DNA of 30,555 nucleotides from a bacterium (GTDB taxonomy: Bacteria; Patescibacteria; Dojkabacteria; JAKAPS01; JAJZLI01). The first letter of the stretch is position 1. Each line of letters opens with the position of its first letter. The notes under the pieces are model-generated. The model did not search any database and was not told the origin of the DNA. It worked only from the letters and a program-made list of their open reading frames with translations. A program made the translations under genes and the position numbers. Shown here piece by piece: positions 8,234-15,040 of this stretch. The stretch is taken from assembly GCA_021809565.1 (NCBI GenBank), contig JAJZKG010000009.1, positions 1 through 30,555 of the forward strand, read 5' to 3'.

Positions 8234-10219
8234 ATGCAACTAAATGATCCTGTATCTAATGCCTACTACATAGGTACTAAATATTCGGAATTATTAAGAA
8301 AATTAGATATCTTTACACTTAAAGATCTTCTATATTACTATCCAATAAAATATGAAGATTCTAGGGATATAAAAATGATAGAAAATATTGTGCCAAAAGA
8401 TATAAATATTGTTAAAGGCAAAATAAAAACTATCAAGAGCATATATACAAGAAACAGAAAAAATATGACCACTGCAGAGATAGAAGATGATAGTGGAACA
8501 GCAGATATTATATGGTTTAATCAAAAATATATAATCAATAATATAAAAATAGGGGATGAGGTGATCATTATAGGTAAAACTGATATAAAAAAGAACAGAT
8601 TTATATTTATAGCACCTCAATTTGAAGTATTAAAAAATACAGAGACAGTACATTTTGGTAGGATCACTCCAATATATAGTCAAACTAAAGGCATTTCTTC
8701 AAAATGGTTAAGATCAAGGATAAAAACATTATTATCAAATTTTGATATAGAAGATGATTATCTACCTTTAGATATAAGGGAAAAATATAATCTTATCACA
8801 ATAAAAGATGCTCTTTTTAAACTACATTTTCCAAACAATTTTGATGATATAAAGAAAGCCAAAAGAAGATTAGGCTTTGAAGAGGTACTATACATACAAA
8901 TAATTTCATATATGAGAAAACAAGAAAGAGAAAGAAGGTCTGCATATAAAATATCCATTGATGAAGAAAAAATACAAGAATTTGTATCAAGTCTTGATTT
9001 TACTCTAACAAATGCACAAAGGCGCAGTATAAACGAAATATATATGGATATCAAAAGAGGTATACCTATGAATAGATTATTAGAGGGAGATGTAGGGACT
9101 GGAAAAACAATTGTTGCTGTAATTGCAACATACACTATGTATTTAAATAATCTTCAAACGGCAATAATGGTTCCTACCTCTATTTTAGCTAAACAACATT
9201 ATTCTTCTTTTAAAAATTACCTTGCACATAAAGGTGTAAAAGTTGAAATAGTTACATCTAAATCAAAAAAAATAGATAAATCAGCTTCTGTTTTTATAGG
9301 TACACAAGCACTACTGCAAGATAAAGATATATTTAAAAAATTAGGTCTTATTATAATAGATGAACAACATCGTTTTGGAGTAAGACAAAGAGAAAATTTG
9401 ATATCTAAAGGTATTGATCCGCATATACTAACAATGACTGCAACACCAATTCCAAGAACTCTTGCTTTAGGAATATATGGTGATTTGGATATTTCAATAC
9501 TTGATGAAAAACCGGAAGGAAGAATTGATGTTAAAACATATCTAGTAAATGATCAAAAAAGATATGATGCATACAATTTTATAAGAGGAAAGGTTAAAAA
9601 TGGAGAACAAGCATTCATATTATGTCCTCTAATTACTGAATCTGAGAAATTACAACTTAAAAACGTAGAGGAAGAATATAAAATATTAAAAAATGAAGTT
9701 TTTAAAGACCTAAAAGTAGGGTTATTACATGGAAAATTAAAAAATAAAGATAGGATATTGAAAGATTTTTCAAACGGTGATTATGATATATTAGTTTCAA
9801 CTCCGGTGATAGAAGTGGGTATTGATATAAAGAATGCTACAATAATTCTTATAGAAGATGCTAATAGATATGGTCTTGCACAACTCCATCAGTTGAGAGG
9901 AAGAATAGGCAGGTCTAATAAAGAATCTTATTGTCTACTTTTTAGCAATAAAGGGTACAATGAAAGGTTAGAGTTTTTTAAAAGGAATAATAATGGTTTG
10001 GAGCTTGCAGAGTTTGACCTTGAAAAGAGAGGACCTGGAGAAATATATGGAGTACATCAATCAGGAACTCCAGATTTAAAAATGGCCTCATTAATAGATG
10101 TAGAACTTATAAAAATGACAAAAGAGGCAGTTGCTGATATTATTATGAACTTAGATAATTATCCAAAATTAAAATCAAAACTTAGAGAAGCACAAGATAA
10201 AATACTACAAATTAATTAA
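8234..10219 (+). CDS. recG: ATP-dependent DNA helicase RecG
   Basis: A 661-residue superfamily 2 helicase that reverses stalled replication forks and migrates Holliday junctions. An N-terminal wedge/OB region (to about residue 230) binds branched DNA. The motor follows, with Walker A GDVGTGKT (285-292), the DEQH box (376-379, in DEQHRFGVRQR), TATPIPRTLALG, and the conserved late motifs TPVIEVGIDI and QLRGRIGRS. The RecG-specific tail (PGEIYGVHQSG) is present. It is slightly shorter than the ~690-residue E. coli enzyme, mainly at the N-terminus. The ATG lies two bases after the stop of the small membrane ORF, with no Shine-Dalgarno motif. Confidence 0.95.
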   Translation: MQLNDPVSNAYYIGTKYSELLRKLDIFTLKDLLYYYPIKYEDSRDIKMIENIVPKDINIVKGKIKTIKSIYTRNRKNMTTAEIEDDSGTADIIWFNQKYIINNIKIGDEVIIIGKTDIKKNRFIFIAPQFEVLKNTETVHFGRITPIYSQTKGISSKWLRSRIKTLLSNFDIEDDYLPLDIREKYNLITIKDALFKLHFPNNFDDIKKAKRRLGFEEVLYIQIISYMRKQERERRSAYKISIDEEKIQEFVSSLDFTLTNAQRRSINEIYMDIKRGIPMNRLLEGDVGTGKTIVAVIATYTMYLNNLQTAIMVPTSILAKQHYSSFKNYLAHKGVKVEIVTSKSKKIDKSASVFIGTQALLQDKDIFKKLGLIIIDEQHRFGVRQRENLISKGIDPHILTMTATPIPRTLALGIYGDLDISILDEKPEGRIDVKTYLVNDQKRYDAYNFIRGKVKNGEQAFILCPLITESEKLQLKNVEEEYKILKNEVFKDLKVGLLHGKLKNKDRILKDFSNGDYDILVSTPVIEVGIDIKNATIILIEDANRYGLAQLHQLRGRIGRSNKESYCLLFSNKGYNERLEFFKRNNNGLELAEFDLEKRGPGEIYGVHQSGTPDLKMASLIDVELIKMTKEAVADIIMNLDNYPKLKSKLREAQDKILQIN

Positions 10220-10231
10220 AAATCTAAAATT

Positions 10232-10810
10232 ATGAATTTAAGAGTAATAGCAGGAACTGCAAAAAGAACAAATTTAAAATTTGTTACAAAACATACAAGA
10301 CCATTATCTTCAAGAGCAAAATCTGCGTTATTCTCTATAATTGCTCCTATCATACCAGATTCAATAGTTCTTGACCTCTATGCTGGTTCTGGGGCACTAG
10401 GAATAGAAGCATTATCTAGAGGTGCTTTGTATGTTGAATTTGTTGATATAGAGAAAACAGTTACTGCAGTGATAAAAGAAAACCTGAAAAGAACTAAATT
10501 AGAGGAAAGGGCAGAAGTTTTTACAATGCCAGCTCAGATATATTTAAGGAGTATGAAAAATCAAGGTTCCAAGAACCAAGATAAAAAAAATTATAAATTA
10601 TTTGATATTATCTTTATATTTCAACCATATGAAATAACAGATACAAAAATAATAAGAGAAGCAAGTAGGGTACTTAACAATGATGGAATCATAATATTCG
10701 AAAAAGAGGCTAAAAGAGAGGTTGAAAAAGTTAAAGGATTTGAAATTATAGATACAAGGCATTATGGAAATATAGGTCTTGTTTTTTATAAAAAACAAGA
10801 TAAAAATTGA
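10232..10810 (+). CDS. rsmD: 16S rRNA (guanine966-N2)-methyltransferase family protein with altered catalytic motif
   Basis: A 192-residue Rossmann-fold methyltransferase. The N-terminus (MNLRVIAGTAK, TRPLSSRAKSALF) and the SAM-binding motif I (LDLYAGSGALGIEALSRGA) are typical of RsmD, which methylates G966 of 16S rRNA. The catalytic (D/N)PP(Y/F) motif that should follow FDIIF reads FQPY, so the Asp and the first Pro are missing. Just before it is a short insertion (MKNQGSKNQDKKNYK) built from an inverted repeat, GGTTC-CAA-GAACC. The protein may be catalytically weak or dead, or the lineage may use a variant motif. Its stop codon (TGA) lies inside the -35 box of the rpmF promoter. Confidence 0.85.
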   Translation: MNLRVIAGTAKRTNLKFVTKHTRPLSSRAKSALFSIIAPIIPDSIVLDLYAGSGALGIEALSRGALYVEFVDIEKTVTAVIKENLKRTKLEERAEVFTMPAQIYLRSMKNQGSKNQDKKNYKLFDIIFIFQPYEITDTKIIREASRVLNNDGIIIFEKEAKREVEKVKGFEIIDTRHYGNIGLVFYKKQDKN

Positions 10811-10836
10811 CATTAAAAGACTTTACATTATATAAT
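10807..10836 (+). promoter_or_regulatory. Consensus sigma-70 promoter of rpmF, predicting a leaderless mRNA
   Basis: A perfect TTGACA at 10807-10812, an 18-base spacer, and a perfect TATAAT at 10831-10836. With the usual spacing, transcription would start at 10843, which is the A of the rpmF ATG. The -35 box overlaps the rsmD stop codon. It would drive rpmF, nusB, rnc and rpsP independently of the upstream genes. Confidence 0.75.
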
Positions 10837-10842
10837 AACTCC

Positions 10843-11019
10843 ATGTCTGCAGTACCAAAAAGAAGAATTTCTCATAGAAGAAAGAACAACAGAAGATCAC
10901 ATGATGCATTAAAGTTGCCTAATCTCAGTGTGTGTCCAGATTGTAAGGCACCTGTGTTAATGCATAATGCATGTACTAACTGTGGAAAATATAAAGGAAA
11001 AGCAGTTCTTCCTATATAG
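10843..11019 (+). CDS. rpmF: 50S ribosomal protein bL32
   Basis: A 58-residue protein with the bL32 pattern: MSAVPKRRISHRRKNNRRSH at the N-terminus, then a zinc ribbon with two CxxC pairs (CPDC and CTNC). bL32 is a small protein of the large subunit. I start it at the ATG at 10843 because homologues begin with M-(x)-VPKR. An upstream in-frame TTG at 10807 would add twelve residues unlike the family and lies inside the promoter. The next gene, nusB, follows after two bases. Confidence 0.94.
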   Translation: MSAVPKRRISHRRKNNRRSHDALKLPNLSVCPDCKAPVLMHNACTNCGKYKGKAVLPI

Positions 11020-11021
11020 TA

Positions 11022-11426
11022 ATGAAATCTAAAGAAGATCCTAGACACTTATCAAGAATAATAGCGATCCAGACACTTTTTAATAGTGTATTTTCAAAAT
11101 CTACAGTTTTTTCAAGCTCTGATATATCCAAAATAGATAAAAATAGTAATTTTAATAAAAAACTATTTAAAACTTTGATTAATGGTGTATCTGATAACAA
11201 TGATCAAATATATGAGATAATTAAGAAGGCAAGCTTAGAAAGACCATTTTCAAAAATAAACACACTTGATATGCAAATATTAAGAATTGCTGTATATGAA
11301 GGTTTTGTAGGGAAAATAACTCCACCTAAGGTATCTATTGATGAAGCGATTGAGATAGCTAAAGACTTTGGTGATAAATCTAGTGACAAATTTGTCAGTG
11401 GAGTATTAGGTAATTTAATGAAATAA
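11022..11426 (+). CDS. nusB: Transcription antitermination factor NusB
   Basis: A 134-residue, mostly helical protein of normal NusB length. Visible family features are SRIIAIQTLFNS near the N-terminus, the internal RPFSKINTLDMQILRIAVYE stretch, and PPKVSIDEAIEIAKDFG with the end KFVSGVLGNL. NusB, with NusE (S10), binds boxA RNA and suppresses early termination of rRNA transcription. Its neighbours are a ribosomal protein, RNase III and another ribosomal protein, so this is a ribosome-biogenesis cluster. It starts two bases after the rpmF stop and ends three bases before rnc. Confidence 0.92.
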   Translation: MKSKEDPRHLSRIIAIQTLFNSVFSKSTVFSSSDISKIDKNSNFNKKLFKTLINGVSDNNDQIYEIIKKASLERPFSKINTLDMQILRIAVYEGFVGKITPPKVSIDEAIEIAKDFGDKSSDKFVSGVLGNLMK

Positions 11427-11429
11427 AAA

Positions 11430-12107
11430 ATGAATAAAAATATTGAGGAATTGGATAAAAAGTTAAATCTAAATATGAAAAATAAAGAGTTACTACAGAC
11501 TGCTCTTACACATAGATCAATGACAACTAATAACAATGAGAGACTAGAATTCCTAGGTGACGCTGTCATTGAGCTCCTAGTATCAAAATATTTATTTTTT
11601 AGATTTAAAAATGAAAAAGAAGGTATACTTACGACATATCGTTCCTCAATGGTACAAACTAAAACATTATCAAAAATAGCCTCAAGTATGGGTATTGGAG
11701 AGTACTTACAGTTAGCAAAGGGTGAGGCAGATTCAGGAGGGAGAGAGAGATCTAAAATTCTTGAAGATACATTTGAAGCCTTAATAGGTGCAATTTATTT
11801 AGATAAAGGACTTGAATATACAGAACAATTTCTGTATACTCACTTATACGGCGTTCTTAATGATATAATAGAGAATAAGAGTTATATAAGTAATAAGTCT
11901 TATCTACAAGAAAGGTTACAGTCTGAACATAAACCAATACCTAGATATAAAATTATAAAGGAAGAGGGACCTGCACATAGCAGAGTGTTCACAGTACAAG
12001 TTTATATAAATAAAGATCCACAGGATATAGGAACTGGTAAAAGTAAACAAGAAGCTGAAGATGAAGCAGCTAAAAAAGTTATACAGAAATTATATGGTAA
12101 AAATTAG
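11430..12107 (+). CDS. rnc: Ribonuclease III
   Basis: A 225-residue double-strand-specific endoribonuclease that matures rRNA and some mRNAs. The catalytic domain has the signature ERLEFLGDAVIELLVSKYL and the second acidic site EDTFEALIGAIYLDKG, so the metal-binding Asp and Glu residues are intact. The C-terminal ~70 residues form a double-stranded RNA-binding domain (SYLQERLQSE to SKQEAEDEAAKKVIQKL). The gene end overlaps rpsP by 14 bases in another frame, so the two are probably translationally linked. Confidence 0.96.
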   Translation: MNKNIEELDKKLNLNMKNKELLQTALTHRSMTTNNNERLEFLGDAVIELLVSKYLFFRFKNEKEGILTTYRSSMVQTKTLSKIASSMGIGEYLQLAKGEADSGGRERSKILEDTFEALIGAIYLDKGLEYTEQFLYTHLYGVLNDIIENKSYISNKSYLQERLQSEHKPIPRYKIIKEEGPAHSRVFTVQVYINKDPQDIGTGKSKQEAEDEAAKKVIQKLYGKN

Positions 12108-12315
12108 ACTTACAAGAACAGGTAAAAAGCATCATGCAAGCTATAGAATTATAGTTGCTGATTCTGTATCTAAAAGAGATGGTAAATATATAGAAAAAAT
12201 AGGGTATTATGAACCTATATTGAAAAAACTTGAATTTGATAAAGATAAACTTCAAAATTGGCTATCTAAAGGTGCTCAACCAACAGATATTGTGAAAAAA
12301 CTTCTAAAAATCTAA
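12094..12315 (+). CDS. rpsP: 30S ribosomal protein bS16
   Basis: A 73-residue protein starting MVKIRLTRTGKKHHASYRII, the standard bS16 N-terminus, followed by GKYIEKIGYYEP and the WLSKGAQPTDIVKKLL end. bS16 is an early assembly protein of the small subunit. The ATG at 12094 is chosen because it gives the family start; an upstream in-frame ATG at 12061 would add eleven residues that simply re-read the end of rnc in another frame. Its TAA stop overlaps the TAG stop of the convergent pilO by two bases (CTAA at 12312-12315). Confidence 0.95.
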   Translation: MVKIRLTRTGKKHHASYRIIVADSVSKRDGKYIEKIGYYEPILKKLEFDKDKLQNWLSKGAQPTDIVKKLLKI

Positions 12316-13007
12316 CCATTTCTACTTGATATCAACTTTGATAAAGCCGTACTATTAACAAGTCCACCTTGGTACAATATATTCTTAGAATCAGGCATAG
12401 AAAAAAATACTACTTCTATATTCAAAGTATCACTACCACCTGATTGTCCTTGTAATTGAGTAGAGCCCATAAGAGATCCTGAATATTCTATACTGGAGAT
12501 AACAAATAGAGTCTTTTGTTTATTTAAAGCAGTTATATAATTATCAATCTGGGATATAGTACCCACAAAAGATACAAACACATTATTTGGAGTTAGACTA
12601 GGGGATACACCTGGTATTGATATTTGTTGATTAAATGAAGCTGGTTGTTGTCCACTAGATAGAGTATTAAAGTGTAGTCCAGAAGTAAGTCCTAATGATT
12701 GCACTTGACCAGATGTTATTGAGAATTGTAGATTAGATTGTATTATTTGATTAAGTGAGGCAAGATATTTGTCTATTTGGGTAATTTGTGACTGAGAAGA
12801 ATAATTTTTTAATGACTGTATTGCAGCATTCATATTCTGACTTTGTGAATTATATGACTGTGTCTCATTATTATACTTTTTTATGGAATTATAATTGGGC
12901 CAAATAACAAAGAATACAGCTATTATAACCAATATAACCGCTAATATTGGTATGGTATATAACTTAGCAAATCTTATTAATTTAGTTTTATCTATATTAC
13001 TATTCAT
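12312..13007 (-). CDS. pilO: PilO-like type IV pilus inner-membrane complex protein
   Basis: A 231-residue protein with a short cytoplasmic N-terminus, one membrane span (about residues 16-36), a Gln/Asn/Ser-rich coiled segment and a C-terminal domain with alternating strands. This is the layout of PilO, which pairs with PilN to connect the cytoplasmic PilM ring to the periphery. No signature motif is seen, so the call rests on topology, length and the conserved order pilM-pilN-pilO. It is the last gene of the pilus operon, starts two bases after pilN, and its stop overlaps that of rpsP on the other strand. Confidence 0.8.
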   Translation of the reverse strand: MNSNIDKTKLIRFAKLYTIPILAVILVIIAVFFVIWPNYNSIKKYNNETQSYNSQSQNMNAAIQSLKNYSSQSQITQIDKYLASLNQIIQSNLQFSITSGQVQSLGLTSGLHFNTLSSGQQPASFNQQISIPGVSPSLTPNNVFVSFVGTISQIDNYITALNKQKTLFVISSIEYSGSLMGSTQLQGQSGGSDTLNIEVVFFSMPDSKNILYQGGLVNSTALSKLISSRNG

Positions 13008-13009
13008 TG

Positions 13010-13594
13010 TTATGTCGCTCCAGTTGTTGAATTATTATTGTGATATGTTGTTGTTATATTAAATTTTACTGATTGTACCTGATTACTACTGTTATATGTA
13101 ATTTGTACTGATTTTATCTGAGTATTTACAAAATATTTGTTATTTTTATTATTTGAAGAGAAATTATGTATTAAATGCGCTACATCTAGTACATTTGCTC
13201 CAGAACAGTTAAATGTAATACTGCCATTGTATACATAAAGAAAATTTGACAAAGATATATTACCTGGAACTAAAGCCTCAAATCTACCAAGAACAGTGAC
13301 AGGGTTATTAAAAGTATTTGTTATACTATGAATATCATTATATCTCTGATTAATATTATTAATGGTGTTAATAGTTTTCGAAAAGGATTGTAAATTCTTT
13401 TTATCCTTATTGTAGACATTCTGGGCGAAAACTTCATTCTTTTTTGCTGTCTTAGCCATACCTACAACAAATACAGATGCTACTTCGGCTACTATAATAA
13501 CTACAGCAGCAACAATCTCGAGAGTATACATTCTAGATTCCTTTACTAATTCTTCTTTTGTTTTTCTTGGAATTAAGTTTATTCCTGTTTTCAT
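13010..13594 (-). CDS. pilN: PilN-like type IV pilus assembly protein
   Basis: A 194-residue protein beginning MKTGINLIPRKTKEE. The INLIP stretch is the conserved PilN segment that binds PilM. A membrane span follows (about residues 27-47), then a coiled-coil-like region and a small C-terminal domain. PilN and PilO form a heterodimer spanning the membrane. It lies three bases after pilM and two before pilO. The Asn/Ser/Thr-rich C-terminal half is typical of the extracytoplasmic proteins in this locus. Confidence 0.85.
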   Translation of the reverse strand: MKTGINLIPRKTKEELVKESRMYTLEIVAAVVIIVAEVASVFVVGMAKTAKKNEVFAQNVYNKDKKNLQSFSKTINTINNINQRYNDIHSITNTFNNPVTVLGRFEALVPGNISLSNFLYVYNGSITFNCSGANVLDVAHLIHNFSSNNKNNKYFVNTQIKSVQITYNSSNQVQSVKFNITTTYHNNNSTTGAT

Positions 13595-13597
13595 ATT

Positions 13598-14647
13598 TTA
13601 TACTTTTAATGCTAACCCTAAAGCAACTGCGTACCCAGGTAGTGGGGCAGGCAGTTTATTTTTTAATCCTGGGTCCATATATATTTTTGAGTAAGGATTG
13701 CCAACTTCAACCTCCATATTTAGGTTCTGTGCGAGATACAAAACAAGCCCTGGAAGCATAGATCCATTACCAACAAGTATTATTTTAGTAGGAGTATCAG
13801 ATATATTAGTAGCTTTATACGCATTAAATGTTCTTCGTATTTCGTTAACTATAGATTCCATTATAGGTAGTAATGTTCTATATATCTTTCCTTCTAACTG
13901 TGCTGGATCAAGACCATAGCTTTTCTTATATTCTTCAGCCTGTACTTCTTCAAGGTTAAATCCTTGAGCTATAGCTTTTGTAAGTACTGAAGATCCAATA
14001 GCTATTGTTTGAGGAAATAATAATGTTTCCTTATATGCCACAACTGTTTCTATCCCATTATAGCCAAAATCCATAATAAGACTTGGTGAGGTATCATTCT
14101 TATATGAAAGACTCCTGACCAAGGATAATGACTCTGTTTCTATTAAAACTGGAGTAAAACTAGCAAGTTTCAGAATATCAACGTACCTATTTATAAGAAG
14201 TTTAGGTGCTGCTACAAGTAGAACATCATACTGGGTGACTCCGTCTGATGATGTTTCTAATTTATTAACAATGGACCAATCAACTTGTACTTCATCTGGT
14301 GATATGGGTATATTTTTTTTAGTAGCCCAAAATACTGCTTCTTCTAAATCAGCCTCTTTTTGTGCCGGTATCCTAATTACTTTTGAAAATATCGAACTAT
14401 CAGGAAGCGAGATTGAAGCATTATTAGTTTGTATACCAAGATCATGTACTAATGATTTTAGAGATTCAGCCAATGTCCTTTTATGGTCTTCATTTTCACT
14501 ACCTAATACTCCATAAGGGGTATCCAAAGATCCAAAAGTAACAATAGAAGGATTTTTATCTACATCTTTTAGCTTTACAACCTTTATTGTATGAGCTCCA
14601 AAATCCACAGCAAATGAGTTTAAATTTTCTTTCTTTTTACCAAACAT
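13598..14647 (-). CDS. pilM: PilM, actin-like type IV pilus assembly ATPase
   Basis: A 349-residue protein of the actin/FtsA fold. The phosphate-binding motifs are visible as FAVDFGAHTIKVVKL near the N-terminus, SLIMDFGYNGIETVVAYK in the middle and IILVGNGSMLPGLVLYLA near the end. PilM forms a cytoplasmic ring that binds the N-terminal peptide of PilN and links the motor to the envelope. A competence-type ComGA-linked role is less likely given the full pilus context. It follows the response regulator gene by four bases. Confidence 0.92.
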   Translation of the reverse strand: MFGKKKENLNSFAVDFGAHTIKVVKLKDVDKNPSIVTFGSLDTPYGVLGSENEDHKRTLAESLKSLVHDLGIQTNNASISLPDSSIFSKVIRIPAQKEADLEEAVFWATKKNIPISPDEVQVDWSIVNKLETSSDGVTQYDVLLVAAPKLLINRYVDILKLASFTPVLIETESLSLVRSLSYKNDTSPSLIMDFGYNGIETVVAYKETLLFPQTIAIGSSVLTKAIAQGFNLEEVQAEEYKKSYGLDPAQLEGKIYRTLLPIMESIVNEIRRTFNAYKATNISDTPTKIILVGNGSMLPGLVLYLAQNLNMEVEVGNPYSKIYMDPGLKNKLPAPLPGYAVALGLALKV

Positions 14648-14651
14648 AATT

Positions 14652-15038
14652 TTATGATTTACTTAAATAATTTTTCACCTCTTTAACAATCTGTTCTGGT
14701 GTAAGTTCAGTTTTCATTAAAAATCCATCAGCTTTTTGTGAGAATATATCTTTTACTATAACCTCACTAGTAAGATTGGTCAATACTACAACTAGAGGAT
14801 TATGATATTTCTCAGTATCTGTTTTTATAAGATGTAAGAAATATGTCCCATTAATAGTACCACTAGGCAACATAAGATCAAGTAAAATAAGGTCAAATTT
14901 TTCTTGTTCTGCTAGTTTAATACCTTCATCTCCTGTATAAGAAGAAGATACTTGATATCCAGCTTTCTGTAATATTTCTGTATATAACTCAACCAAATAA
15001 ACTTCATCTTCTACAACAAGAATTTTTTTCTTATCCAT
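14652..15038 (-). CDS. Single-domain response regulator (CheY-like receiver)
   Basis: A 128-residue protein made only of a receiver domain. The acidic pair Glu10-Asp11, the phospho-acceptor Asp54 (LILLDLMLP), Thr87 (VVLTN) and Lys109 (FLMKTE) are all present, so it should accept phosphate. No output domain and no histidine kinase are encoded in the window. It lies two bases after the secreted-protein gene and four before pilM, inside the pilus operon. This recalls PilG/PilH-type regulators that steer pilus motors by protein contact; that role here is inference. The kinase must be elsewhere or the regulator may act without one. Confidence 0.9.
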   Translation of the reverse strand: MDKKKILVVEDEVYLVELYTEILQKAGYQVSSSYTGDEGIKLAEQEKFDLILLDLMLPSGTINGTYFLHLIKTDTEKYHNPLVVVLTNLTSEVIVKDIFSQKADGFLMKTELTPEQIVKEVKNYLSKS

Positions 15039-15040
15039 AA

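Noticed and set aside
10807..10842. Longer rpmF starting at TTG 10807.
   Set aside because: The added twelve residues do not resemble bL32 and their bases form the TTGACA and TATAAT promoter boxes.
12061..12093. Longer rpsP starting at ATG 12061.
   Set aside because: The extra eleven residues are a shifted reading of the rnc end; bS16 begins at MVKIRLTRTG.
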